Source: Porites lobata
Lineage: Eukaryota > Cnidaria > Anthozoa > Scleractinia > Poritidae
Assembly (NCBI GenBank): GCA_942486035.1
Contig: CALNXK010000030.1
Span: 3,732,001 to 3,796,000, forward strand
Length of the DNA: 64,000 bases
Reading direction: 5' to 3'
Positions 43,988-56,200 of this stretch are shown one piece after another. How positions within the stretch are numbered: position 1 is the stretch's first letter; each line of letters starts with the position of its first letter. The notes below the pieces were generated by a model. It did no database searches. It was given only the letters and a program-made list of their open reading frames with translations, and had not been told where the DNA came from. A program made the position numbers and the translations under genes.

Positions 43988-44092
43988 TGCCCTCTTGTAG
44001 CTAAGGTAATTTATGTTAATGATTAAGAACACACTCGAAACAGAGACTGAAAGGTGAATTCACAGCAGCAATGTCTCTAACTCGCCCCAGTT

Positions 44093-44241
44093 GTCTCCCT
44101 CTCCGTCCTTCCCATGTAACCCTGCGCGCCAATTGTAGAGGTGACTGAGATGACTGGGGAGAAATCAGGCCCTGACTCGTCCCCAGTCGTCTCTCACCTC
44201 TCCATATTGGTGCGCAGGGTTACATGGGAAGGAGGGAGAGG
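44093..44241. mobile_element. Palindromic MITE with CTCCCTCTCCGTCC ends
   Basis: The left TCCTTCCCATGTAACCCTGCG and right CGCAGGGTTACATGGGAAGGA are perfect inverses. Pairing continues through AGAGGTGA/TCACCTCT and GACTGGGGA/TCCCCAGTC around a short loop. Confidence 0.85.
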
Positions 44242-44466
44242 CTATATCTCACTGTATGAGGAGGATACTATGATGTAGCTTGCGACTAAGCTCTCCATTT
44301 CATGGGCGGAGTCGAGAGACCAGCACGCGAAACTCGCGCGTCCTCTCGCGGCTCGCTGGCTAACTATATTACAGCTCTAACTTTACCCTATGATAGTATA
44401 CAAATCATAGAGAAGGATCTACAAATTGACTGTTTCACGTAAACGTTTTAATCTATATCAGTGTTA

Positions 44467-45802
44467 TCACTCTTGATACACTCCAAATACTAAAGCCACT
44501 GCGAATAGTGAGTTATTGATGAAGCTGCACTCCGCGAAGTTATCGTTTTTATCATCCCAGCAGCACATGCTTCCGACCCTAATGCTCTGACCCATTTTCG
44601 GACCAATGTGCGTAACACACACGATCTTGTATCGATCGAATCCAAGAAGCTTGACCTGGGACCTGACTTCATCTGAAATTTGTAGAGTAAGATCACGGCA
44701 AATCTTCGGATCGTATCTGACACTGGCGAGTCGGTTGATCAGCACGTCCTCTGCAATCCTTTTTACCGCAGCTGTAAAGGATGAGAAACAAATTATACGC
44801 TACTTTTTCAGCCTATTTTGTCAGGTATAGAACTTAATTGTGGTCGTTTCGCCTGAACGTCAATTCGCCCCAAAGTTGTTTCCCCCAGACCTAAGTCGAT
44901 CAGCCGGATAACAAAGAACACCCTACAACACAGCTTATCGGAGATGTTTGTAGTTAAGATTACTTTTATCAGGCTTACGTCAACGTGAAACAACTTCGGG
45001 CGAATTGACGTTCGAGCGTAACGACCTGTTACCATATCACTCACTGAATTCAGTGATGCGAGGTTCGAATTGGGAAAACATTACTCTAGTTCTTTTATGT
45101 TCGCAAGTTTTTGGCTTAGTGGCACAAGTCTTTGATCAAGTACTAGCTACAAATAAATGCACTAGCTACAAATAAATCCCAACAAATGGCATTTCTAGAT
45201 CTTTTGTAAGAAAAAGAGGTTAATTAGATATAAGTTTGAAAAATCATCACTTTTTTTGGTCTCTAATGTTTTGTTTCAGGTTTTGCCCCCAATTTTCTTC
45301 CCCAAGAATTTGACTCATCTTATTTGAATGGCTTTTCGATTTCTATTTTAGCGAGATTTTAAGGAACTCTTGCGAATTAAAAGTCAACCAATATAATCCA
45401 CTTCACACTCCTTATTAATTACCATTACTCAAGCTAATATCAACCCAAAAAGCAAATAATTAAAGCCGATGTTTATATGCAATTTCACAAACAAGATAAA
45501 GTATAGGTAAGTTAATAAAAAAACAAACCAGGTGAGAATTTCTTCTGTGGGTCTGGTGCAACTCGATAAGTGTTTTCCAACACAATTCCTTCCGTATGGC
45601 TTTCCTGTTGTTGCTCGAGTTCTTCCAAGAATTCATCTTCGCGAAGCGTGCTTCCACTCTTTAATCTAACGCCTTCTTGTCCTTGTTGTTGAAGTGGTGC
45701 TTGCGGCGATTTCTTTACTAAAAAACTTCGAGTTGATGCCAACGGAAGACTAGTTTTTCGAACTTTAGTTCTGCCTGGCAAGCTTAGAAGGGCGTCCGCC
45801 AT
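44467..45802 (-). CDS. Tctex1-domain dynein light chain protein (DYNLT/TCTEX1D-like)
   Basis: Two exons on the minus strand, 45802-45529 and 44771-44467, joined in phase 1; 192 residues. Tctex1 proteins are small light or intermediate-chain-associated subunits that bind cargo or scaffold cytoplasmic or axonemal dynein (family knowledge). The first about 75 residues are a basic, Gln- and Glu-rich, probably disordered leader (MADALLSLPGRTKVRKTS). The Tctex1 fold starts at ENTYRVAP and continues IAEDVLINRL, DEVRSQVKLLGFDRYKIVC, VTHIGPKMGQSIRVGSMCCW, ending NNSLFAVALVFGVYQE, the usual C-terminus. ATG 45802 was chosen over a longer in-frame extension without ATG support. The long N-terminus resembles the TCTEX1D (DYNLT4/5-like) subgroup more than classical DYNLT1. 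A MITE sits 71 bases before the exon 2 acceptor. Confidence 0.94.
44842..45026. mobile_element. Foldback MITE, GTTTCGCC family, copy 2
   Basis: The left GGTCGTTTCGCCTGAACGTC and right GACGTTCGAGCGTAACGACC pair, as do AATTCGCCC/GGGCGAATT and AAGTTGTTTC/GAAACAACTT. A relative lies at 21732-21937. It is in the only intron of the dynein light chain gene. Confidence 0.85.
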
Positions 45803-46568
45803 TACACTGTGTTTAGTTCTCCAACGTGAAAAGTCAAGGAAGAAACTTTTTATACCGATCGATATTAACTTGTGGCCTTTGCCTTGACCAGAAATATTTA
45901 TCTTCAAAACTTGTCGCCGAATCTCTGGATTCTTTTGAGGTTTAAAACAATACTGTTTTGAATAAAGAAACAAAAGAATTCGTGAAGGAAGTCGAGCTTC
46001 AGATCTTCATACGACCTCGCAGCTAATGATCCAGAAACGCAAAGTGCTTTTGTTTGTTCGAAAAAAGCTATCGAAGCAATTGTTAATATTCTATAGTTGT
46101 CTCCGGGGAAATTAAGTTTGAACATCGGTTTTCGATAGATTACGCCGACAATTAACGCCTTCAATATTGCTAAATCTCTGAAACAGATTATTAAGTGAAT
46201 AAAACAATGTTGAACAGATTAAATGTGAAGGAAATGAACTTTAATAAACGGTTCCGAAAAAATATGTATTTACAAAGAAGCAAATGAAATGAGTAATTAA
46301 AGAAAATTAATTGTTCTGTAAGCGTCGACCGAGTAAAATCGATAAAATCACGAAAAAATTGTCTTAATGAAAGTCGGGCCGAGAGATTTCATTTCACTTA
46401 TCTCAAGGGTTTTCTTTTCGTTAGACGATTCATGACAGTGTGTGATATAGAACCGTCAAAGCTCTGTAACGGAGTATCCTAAAGAGAGGGACCTTGTAGT
46501 CACGTACTATTTCGTGGCACACAGACGTTACCGCAAAGATTTGACCAAGCCTGTATGGTAGCCGTTAA

Positions 46569-46667
46569 GCAACTGCCCACCTAACCCTCCCCTAAGCCAA
46601 CATTTTGCTGTAAGTGAGAAGTAAGTGTTAATGTTGTCTTAGGGGAGGGGTAGGTGGGCAGTTTCCC
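46569..46667. mobile_element. Palindromic MITE with AACTGCCCACCTAACCC ends
   Basis: The left GCAACTGCCCACCTAACCC and right GGGTAGGTGGGCAGTTTCC pair. TCCCCTAAGCCAACATT and AATGTTGTCTTAGGGGA pair inside; the loop is about 25 bases. Confidence 0.85.
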
Positions 46668-46671
46668 AGGA

Positions 46672-46800
46672 ACATATAATGATCCCACAGATTACAAGCT
46701 TGCAACAAAATTTATTGCAAAACGGCTGGAGAAAGTTCTTTCGCATCTCATAGGAAGAGACCATACATGTTACATCAAGGGTAGATTTATAGGCGAAAAC
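46672..46800 (+). pseudogene. LINE-type reverse transcriptase fragment
   Basis: The frame encodes DYKLATKFIAKRLEKVLSHL followed by IGRDHTCYIKGRFIGEN. This matches the conserved reverse transcriptase segment of L1/CR1-like non-LTR retrotransposons (pattern DYKILAKxLAxRLKKVL...DQTGFIKGRxIGxN). Only about 40 residues survive. The left side is cut by the palindrome at 46569-46667 and the right side runs into the MITE at 46796-47157. Dead relic. Confidence 0.75.
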
Positions 46801-47157
46801 AATCGTCGACGGCGACGGCAAAGAAAACGTCGCTGAAAAACTGAATTCGTGTTCTTTCAATCTTCATCGCGATTACTCCAAGTTACTAACTTTGTGAAAT
46901 GTAGGCGAACCCTCCTAAAGTTTAATTCCTAAGAACCATATCCAAGCTCAGGAAGAGAAAGGAAATTTCGTCGTCGCTTGTGTACTTCCTGTGTACATCG
47001 TGAAATTAGGCATTTTGACGTCGTAGTCGTGCAGTGACGGCAAAGAAATGTATGAAAAAGCGTGATGCACGTGCAAAAGTGTTGTTTTGCTTATTAAACC
47101 TATTGCTTTTATGGCGTTCCCGTTGCCGTCGCCGTCGTCGGATCTTAAGGTCCCTTC
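46796..47157. mobile_element. TTAAGC/GACGGC-family MITE
   Basis: It starts AATCGTCGACGGCGACGGC and ends GTTGCCGTCGCCGTCGTCGG then ATCTTAAGGTCCCTTC. The interior shares GTGAAATTAGGCATTTTGACG and CAGTGACGGCAAAGAAATG with the copies at 27538 and 62464. Confidence 0.8.
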
Positions 47158-47319
47158 TATGGCCACAAAGGACGATGGGACGCACTAAATGAGCGAGATG
47201 TGACACCCTCGGATTGTGACCAGGTTGGCGGGAATATCCCAAAATCAGGTTGGACACCTTATGTTTATACAAAATTACACAACGCTATACTCGTCGCAGA
47301 GAGCCATTTATGCGAATTT

Positions 47320-47610
47320 AGGCCCCGTCCACACTAACGCGCTTTCGACGGTTTGAAAATGCATACATTTCGATGCGTTTGGGCCTTACGTCCACTCTAA
47401 TACGCTGAGCGCTTTCATCGATTTAAAAACGCTTTTGAAAATGAATCAAAACGAAAACGCATACATATCGTACTTGTCTGGACGGTCGAAAACGCAACAA
47501 AATGAAAACGATGACCAAAAATATCGCAGGCGCGTGTGTTTGTAGCATGCGCATAGAGTTCAACTAAAGTCAAAACGTGCAAATCTATCGTTTTCGAACG
47601 TTTAAGTGTG
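47320..47610. repeat. GTCCACACTAACGCG repeat
   Basis: GCCCCGTCCACACTAACGCG, ACGTCCACTCTAATACGC and TTGTCTGGACGGTCG, with many AAAACG and CGTTTTC units. A non-coding dispersed repeat. Confidence 0.5.
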
Positions 47611-47869
47611 CACAGTCGAAAGTGCGATTTGAAACGTTGGCATGGCAGACAAGAATTCTTAGCTCGTACTTAGTGTACAATACAGAGATAACGTAACCAT
47701 TGTTTTAGTTCACCACAAAGTTTAAGTTTTATTTGAACTATCAACTCATTACCCAGCGTTATGAGTTAGGCGAGGTAACCTCATCCATACCTAAGCTCAG
47801 GCTCCAAAAAAGCTTATTTCAAAACAAAAGTTACATCAACTAACACTTTACAATGTAATGTATCGTAAA

Positions 47870-48250
47870 ATGACAACCTCCTCCTTAAGTGAAGGAACGT
47901 GGAGAGACAACCATAAAGACGATGGCCGCAAAATTTCAATAAAAAAATGTGTTCTTTCAAACTTTATTGCATTTATTTGGCCTCTATCATTTTGTCAAAT
48001 GTCGGCGAACGTTTCCGCAGTTGAATTCTTCAACGCGGTATTTATCTTTAAAAAGAGAAAAGAAAATCCATCGTGTTCACGTCCTCCATAAAACGTCGCA
48101 TTTAATAGGAAGTTTCACGTCCTGGTCGTACAGTGGACGTGAAAGAAATATACCGCAGAGCGCGATTCATGTGGAGTGCTGTTGCTTTGCTGATAAAATC
48201 AATGTTTGTTTTTTTAGGTTCTTACTGCCGTCGTCGTCAGGTTGCTCAGG
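47870..48250. mobile_element. TTAAGC/GACGGC-related MITE
   Basis: Shares TTGTCAAATGTCGGCGAACG, TTCACGTCCTCCATAAAACG and GTCGTACAGTGGACGTGAAAG with the second unit at 27885-28134. It ends TGCCGTCGTCGTCAGG. It adjoins the next MITE directly. Confidence 0.65.
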
Positions 48251-48262
48251 CTCGCCAGTAAT

Positions 48263-48624
48263 AGAGAGCTTAGATGTCTTAGAATCTAAGACGAGGACGA
48301 CTACGCGAACGAGACTTTCCCAATACTAACTAGTGCTCGCGCGAACCGATGTCGTTTGGCGGGAAAATGTGATAGCCATCGTCAATCTAGTTTTAGCAAG
48401 AATGTCGAAGTGACGGGAAAAAGTTATCAAATGTTAGAAGTTTTATTATTTTGCGATCTGAAGAGAGCTTAAAAACCTCCTCCGATTAAGAAAACAGTGC
48501 TAACTTTTTCTGGTAAGTATAATGAACCTTTGTGGGGTGTCTATTTTTTGAAAATACGCGAAAAAACTTTAACTTAAATCTCGTACTTGTAGTCGTTCTT
48601 GTCCTCGAATCTAAAGGTTTCTAA
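48263..48624. mobile_element. TTAGAGACC-family MITE
   Basis: It starts TTAGATGTCTTAGAATCTAAG then ACGAGGACGACTACG, and ends TAGTCGTTCTTGTCCTCGAA then TCTAAAGGTTTCTAA. Interior (TTTTGCGATC, CTAACTTTTTCTGGT, AATACGCGAAAAAACTTTAA) as in the 63634 copy. Confidence 0.85.
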
Positions 48625-49504
48625 TGTTACGTTAGTTAACTAGTTTTTGTTTTTCACAGTACTTTTACTATTACATAAATGTACAACCAACGTTACAGTT
48701 TGAATGAGTAAATTCAGTTTTTATTGCCTATTTTCCAATATCACTCTAGAGCAGTCATTGACTAGAGTTATACTTTCCAATCACTCGCGCCACATAAACT
48801 TCAAAAACAAGAGATGAAGATACAGTCCACTCCTAAGGTCCAAGAGTTTTAATCCCGAACACTAAGAAGGACTTTTCATTCCCTAAAATCGAACAGTGTC
48901 GGATACATTCAGATTGCTGCTGGTTATAGGATATTCTAGATGTAAATGAACCCATTTTCAATAATAACGTGTTTTTGTTATTGACAAAATGATATAATCT
49001 GGTATAAGATTTTATTAAACGTCATTTGTTTCTCACTCTTCCTCATTGTGTTTCTTGAGAATTGTTGCAAGGACACTAGTCATCAAGCCATCCCGAATTT
49101 ATTTACACAAAGACCGCTTAATTATCCGTCGAAGAAAGAAAGCTTCGCCGATTTGTACATGTGAGTTTTGCGTAGCAGTTGCTCTTTTTCAATGCTATTT
49201 GAGTTGCTGTTTAATCCTACTTAATGTGGTCAATAATAATACCACATGCAGAACCAAGTATTAAGAGTAGTGGACTACTCATCGTTTTGTGATTTTTTTT
49301 CCTTTTCTCAGAGGCCATCCTGATTTCTGACGTTATATGGTTATTTACACCGTTCAAATCGTGGAAAAGGGATAATTAAATTACTATAGTGTGCAGGTTA
49401 TTTTTAAAGTGTAGAGGCTATCCTTTGAAACTTCAGAGGTGCAAACACTGAATTGAAACACTTAGCACAAGATTTATGTTAATTTTTCTCATTTTGGCAA
49501 ACAT

Positions 49505-49784
49505 TAGACTGTTCACAGTCCGCTATTTTTTCGTAAGATCGTCAGGATCGAGCGCTTAACAGCACGGGCGGTCATCTTGGTTTCATATGTACCGAGAGTG
49601 GGGGGGAGTTCAGGTTTATAGCGGTAGGGGAGAGAGGCGCCGCCTTCCAAACCGTCCCCTGCCCCCCAGGAAGATTTGACACTCATCCCAAGCCTAAACT
49701 CGGAACATTTGAAACCAAGATGGCCGCCTGTACTGCAAAGCGCTCGACGATCGTACGGAAAAATAAAGGACTGTGAACAGTCTA
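49505..49784. mobile_element. Palindromic MITE with 9-bp target-site duplication
   Basis: The left TAGACTGTTCACAGTCC and right GGACTGTGAACAGTCTA are perfect inverses, and the arms extend imperfectly through GATCGTC/GACGATC and ATCTTGGTTTCA/TGAAACCAAGAT. Direct GGCAAACAT flanks it at 49496-49504 and 49785-49793. Same TAG-start termini and 9-bp duplication as at 9695-9787. Confidence 0.9.
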
Positions 49785-50299
49785 GGCAAACATTAAAAAA
49801 GAGTACGGGTTCCACGACCAAAAATGACAACTGATAATTGAAAATATAAAAAATACTATATTATTCAAAGTTAAATCATTTATGACGCACTTTTGTACGA
49901 ACAATAGATGAATGACCCGAAAAAAATATTCCTGGCATTAGAAAACAACAACAGGTGTGTTTCCAAGGCTGTTATAGAAAATAGAGGTTTCTGAAGTTTT
50001 CGTTGCTCCATTAGGATGGACTTGATAATTCTTTTTCCAACAGGATATACGTATTTTGTTTAATGTCTATAAAAAATTTGGAATTAGCCATGTTACTTTT
50101 CAAGTATCCTCAAAAACGGAACATTCAAACGCTACATGACCGAAATATCGTAACAGCTAATTGAGCGTTTTCCTATAACTTAATGCTCCGAAAAAAAGGT
50201 TACTGTTAATTTCTAGACTTATACATTATCAAGTAAAGCTTTCCAAGATTAGACTTACGAAAGCTTTGAATACTGCAGTAGTCTGAATATGACGGACAA

Positions 50300-53200
50300 C
50301 TATTTATTGTGATACTTGTACTTTGTAAAAAGCACCATGGCGCACAGATCCAAATACTCAACAAACGTCAGGAGACTGGCGCCCAAGAAAAGACCAATCT
50401 GACCTCCCACATCACCTAATATACACAATAAAAACAGTAATGAACATAAGGAGTAAAATCATACTTTATTTATGAAACCCTTAAAGTAATGAACGAATTG
50501 ATCCTTGCAGTACAAAAGCTACGATGCATGTGCTTAACAAAAGGTCTACACAAAAGTCAATTGGTCGTATTTTTCGAAAATAATAAAGATTTTTAATTTA
50601 AAAAACTGGTAAGGTCACTCTTCTAGCCTGGCCAACTTTTCTTCATATAAAGACTTCGGCTCGCCCAGCCGGGTAAACTCGGTCAAGGTGAGACAATAAG
50701 ATCATGTGGAGCGCCGTTATCAGCTCTTGGCTCGACTTTTTCGTCATATAAACGCTTGCTTAAGTTGACTGGTCTGGGAGGAGGTGGGGGTGACCCTCTT
50801 TTCCGGACAACTTTTCTCTATATAAACCGTACAACGTTAGTGTCAGGTAGGGTGCTGCCGACGAGAGGTTCCTCGAAAAGGCAGGAGAGCATCCTCCCCT
50901 CAGGAAAGGTATCCCCTCCCGACGTACCAGAGGAGTTTTAACTCTCTTAGGCACCGCAATCCGAGGCCCGTTACGTACCTGGTCGCACCAATACACTAAA
51001 TGACTTTTCTGAGGGCCATATGAATGTATTATGTAACTATGTTTGCTTTTCGCTGACCTACCCGGTAGCTGATCAGTCAATAGTGCAAACGATTAGAATA
51101 GACAATTATCTATTCTATTCCACTCTACCCTACTCTAGTCTATTCCACTGCCGCAGGATTTGCTCAGTCGATAAAGTGCTTTACTATAGATCAGGAAGTC
51201 GCGGGTTTGATTCCCGGGGCTGGACCAATACTCGGGATCTTAAAATAACTGAGAAATGCAGGAGAGTACTGCCTTAGCCCTGTAAACGGCTAGGCCTCCT
51301 CATGGCTCTGGTGACCACTTAAAATGGCAGTCCTAAAAATAGTGTTCCGAATTATTATTTTTATACTGAACACATTGACACTTACTGACACCTAAACCAA
51401 ACGCTAGTTTTTCTCTTTTTTTAGTCAGCTTTACGTCAATGTTAATTAATTGCATGCGTTAAATTCTATTGTGAGTGAATTATCACAGAACTTTAAACTT
51501 ACCTAACAAGCTGTACAGATCATAACTGGGTACCTGCTTCACATCGGAGTATGTCAAAGACTCGTAATAAATTTTGAGCTCAAGCAAGTTGTCCCTGAGA
51601 CGAAATGGATACAAGATCGCTAACATTAATAAGGATCCAGTCCTTTTTTGTACACTTCTGGTAAAAGATCTGCCATCTAAATGATTGTTCACGGTATATG
51701 AAGCATTTGTATTCTGTCCTTATTTCAAATGTTTGCATCTTCGATGGAGATCAAGAAATCTCGGAATGACATGTATTAAGCATTCTACAGGCTATATCAA
51801 CGACTCACTGAAAAATGCTGGTTTACTAAGTTAGATCAAACGCCACTGAAACGTAGTAAATAGTTACAGTGACGCACAAAGGACTTATTGAAGGGCTCAA
51901 GCAAAACTAACTATGAGAAAATTACTGGAAGACCGACAATTTGACTAACAATAAAGGACTGTTTAACTGTGACAATGGACGGATCGAATTGAACCAATGA
52001 AATTTCGAGTCTTCATAGCCTTTAACATCACGGCTTAACTGACAGACGACCAATAACATCGCGACTTAATTGACCAATCGGGTTGATAAGCAGGTTTAAT
52101 ACCATCAACTGATGACGTGATAGAACTCACTTTGACTCTGAAGATGACTACCCCACAGAGTGTCGAAACGTTAGTCGATGTCAACAACAGTCCTACTCAA
52201 ACTATGTTCACCCGTACTATCATACTCAATCTACTTATGACATGACTCCTAAGTTCAAACTTTTCCTAGTTTGAAAACAAAATAGGTGTAATCAGGAGTT
52301 GAAATGAGTTCATACTTTAACTCATACCTTAGGTATCGCCTATTCTCCTCGTCCGTGCCCTTCAGATTTCTCTTCTTGGCAAGTATGTAATCTGCGTAGG
52401 TGTTGGCAGGATAACGAGCGTAGGATAATTGAGCTGAAAATTCCACGCTTTCACATGCCACAGGGCACTTATCCAACTTGTTGTCTTGAAAATGCTCTAA
52501 AATCACAAATAAGCGAAATTATCAAGCGGCTTATCGAATATTGGAGCAGAGGCTGAGGCGAGTGCCTGTAAAATGACAGAAAAGTCGTCAGTAGTATTGA
52601 GAAGAAATCTCGCAGCTACAGTGGCAATTAGAATGTGGAGATAATGTGGAATTGTACGATAGCGATTGAGAAAGTGAACCAAAAACCTACAAAATCTTGT
52701 ATCAACGTACATGAAGATGAAAGAGTTCAACATCATAGAGACCCCATGCTCAAGTTGGAGGAATAGTACAGATACAGAGCACAGAGGGGACACAGCCAGA
52801 CAGCTTTTAAGAATATCAAACCAACAATGACTATTAAAGATTGTTAATGTATATAGATTATTTATTTATTTATTTGGCGAATAAATACATGAAACGTTAT
52901 GATTTTAACTTAAAACAGCACTACCAGCCTTACCCCACGCCGGCCACATACAGCTGTCACTTGCTTTATAACCACAAACGGGAATTCCATCATCAGCACC
53001 TAAAGTTTGTAAAATAATTTATTGTTCAGTCGAATGACATTTTCATAACATAACCATGAGAAGAGACAGTAAGGAAAGGCTGTCTTAATTTGAAAAGCAA
53101 CTGAGTGGGAATAACATACAATCACAATCATTCATTTGCCCCTGGATATTTCATCAGAAAAGCACTATTTTGAAGCTAGTAAGGCAGTTTTGGGAAGTAA

Positions 53201-56200
53201 AATACAATTCCCTACTTTCCCATATCCTCATGTTCGCCGAGTGTCATGGTTTCCTTTTAAGGTCTTCGTACACTGTTTGACGGGTTTGGCAAAAAAGCCA
53301 CGGATCTTGAAACTAATTTTTTAAAGGATGTACAGGTTGAGACAAGATTTAATAAAATCAAATTTCCAGTCAGAGTTACAAGACTAGTTTGCATGTATCG
53401 CTGTCCTTATTGACCGAATTTCGCACGCTCAAGCATGATTCGGAAGGAAGAGCTTTACCTCCTGCATAGGTTGGAATTCCAAGTTATTTTCGAACATTTC
53501 AAAGCTGACGTCAAAGGTTGTACACGGGCTCAGGTGTCAGCTTAACAAGTAAATGGTTCATGTGTTGGAACTCCTGCCCTGAACACTTAGACAAGTTAAA
53601 AGACCAAACAATGGAGCTATATTGCACAACAACTTACCCGGCATGAACCAATCCCGACAGTTGCATTGCTTGATAACGTAACGAGCCAGTTTGTCCAAGA
53701 AACATTTAGATTTGCTGTATGATTTGAAGAACCTTAGTGGGGGCATCCCACAGTTTGTACGGTAAGGATGCGGCAAATTGGTCACCTGAAAACGGAAGAT
53801 TTAAAGTAAGGATCCTAAAAAATACTTCATCCTCAAGGCTCATGGAGATTCTTTTAAAAAACCGGATTAATGGTAAGATGAAGTTCTAGTTTTATTTTGA
53901 TTGTATCAGTTCATAATTGTGGTAGATAACAAATTGTCAGGACTTTAAATCAAAGCAGAGAAAGGCCGTTCTTGCATTTCTGTGAACAAAAGCCCCGTGG
54001 GAAGTGGAATAAATGTATGTATGTAGTCGAAAAAGGGTCTCTTGAAGCCTCGATCCCGTTTTTATTGTGTCCTCTCGGGAGCAGAATTAGGAAAAGGTAT
54101 ATTTGGTATATTTAAGGTGGTTCGAGTGGATTTTTCAGGGAAAATACCTCCCAAGCTTGAGTACTACCTACGTCGTCATTAACAAAGTTTTGGAAAAATG
54201 ACCACCGCAGTTGTGGATAAAGATGAGCAATGACTATGATCCGCGTCACGTTGACGTTGGAGTTGGCATGACAACTTCATGACGTCATTGCCCAAATTAC
54301 TTCCAGCCGTATTTCTTGGCACTGGGTTTTTTTTTCCAAAATTGTTCACGGGAGCATATTCCTCCAAAAGCTGCCTCGATGTTCGTAAAGTTCGAGGAAA
54401 ATCTATCAGAGCGTTATCGAAATGCAATTTCACCTCGTAGTAGTTTCATTCTTTAAGAGTTTGAAAAGATCATTTGGATAGCTTTTGCTCATAGAAAGAA
54501 AGATTTACATATTGGTCTACTTTAACAAATGGGCGAATAATATGGAAACCAATCGATGGATTTAAGAATTATCGTCTTTTTATACGCGCGACAATAAAAT
54601 AGTAGCTACAATGCGTTATTTTTTTGTCTGAAATTTCGTGTTTACAAGTGAGAGCCTCTCATTATTCAGGGGTAATGTTTCACGTGAACAGAAGTAACTA
54701 ACAATGTATCTGGAATTTACAAAGATGTAAGCTATTGTCGTCCATAAAAATAGGGGAAACTTGGAGACAATGGGTGCTTACCATTTGCACAAACCACCCG
54801 GGTGGAACTCTAGCATAAACATAAAACTCAGTATAAAATTTGACATGGTGAAAGTATAACCAAATCTGCCAAAAAGACTCAAAAGAGTTGAAAGATTGAT
54901 CGCCTCAAATCACATCCCATATTCTCAGTATTTTCGTCACATATTTTCTTCTCAAACAGAACGACGCGAGCCATTTAATTTTCCAACAGAAATTTCCGCA
55001 TTTTCCATGTAAAAGGTAAATACCCAAGACTTCTCGGAATAATGATAGGCTCTCACTTCAACAATTTTCATCTTTTTCTAATACAGCTGTGGTGGTCACT
55101 TTTCCAAATATCTGTTAATGGCGACCTAGTTAATGCTATTGCCAACGGAAAATGCAGCCGAGAAACCTTGAGTCTTAAATTTCAAAGTATTTTTTTATGG
55201 CTTTGATCGTATTGTATAACGTCTACACTGCTCCGCCAAAACCAAAACAAGACAAATCGAATCAAAACAGGAAAGTACCAAAGAAATGAAAAACAAAATA
55301 CAGCTGCAAAATCTTTGTCTAGGTCAAATTCAAACAGCAGTCTTTTTCAGAACCCCGATGTAACAGTTCAAACGGCTATTCTGATAAGATCATCGAGTAA
55401 GACAAATGTAAAATTGGTCTTCCCAAGAGACAATTAGGAACATAAAAGTCTCGTCTAACTTATTGAAAATCTTACTTAAAATCTTTGTTGTGTGCAAGTG
55501 GTCATGCTGCTGTAGTCTTTTATTCAAATATCAAGATCTTTAGGAGGTCAAAAAGTCTTTTTAAAAGTGTTTATATTTTGTTCTATAGTATCACAAAGAA
55601 GCCTTTCTGTTGATAGTTGTTTGACGGAACAACATTGATCAGTCTTATTATTGCCATAACACCCTACAATTTGCTGTGTTTCACTTTGTTTAGTAAAGCG
55701 TAAGGTGGGGTATATCCCTTAACTGACAAACAGAGCAAACTTTCATCCTTACGACTTGGCGATAAATCAGCGTTGAAAATCTCTCATATCCCATTTTGTA
55801 AAATAATTTCAGGGCATCAAATGTTATTAAATCCACCGTACAAAAGTTGTACCGATGAGGGTGCATTGAAAGATCACCCTTCAGGATTTTCTCCACGGAT
55901 TCAAAAATTTTAGCGATATAAAAAAATGTAGCGACATTGATTATATCTCTCATAATAGAGTCAGAGAAATGAGCCTCAAGAACACTGCAAATACAACGGA
56001 TTCTGGTGAATATATTCAGCAAATTATGTTCAACTATTAAGAAATAATATAAATAAGACAAGCCAAATACTGATACATGTTTACTGGGATGTATGGCAGC
56101 GAAAAAATTAAGTTTCTTGTTTCTTTGACATGTTTTAGCAGGGAAAGTTTTTCTTTTCACTTCACTTTTGTTTTAAGTTGTATATACTGATATTGATTTT

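Larger units (their letters stand above)
43269..44466. other. Region between convergent DUF924-B and the dynein light chain gene
   Basis: Both 3' untranslated regions should lie here. AATAAA occurs on the plus strand at 43950-43955 and on the minus strand at 43982-43987, possible tail signals for the two genes. A palindromic MITE occupies 44093-44241. No other gene was recognised. Confidence 0.5.
45803..50299. other. Repeat-filled intergenic region
   Basis: It lies between the dynein light chain start (45802) and the end of the channel gene (50300). No gene was supported. From left to right it holds: an unassigned open frame at 45904-46164 (minus, no domain), a GC-rich palindrome (46569-46667), a LINE fragment, three adjoining MITEs, and the MITE at 49505-49784. 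Confidence 0.6.
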
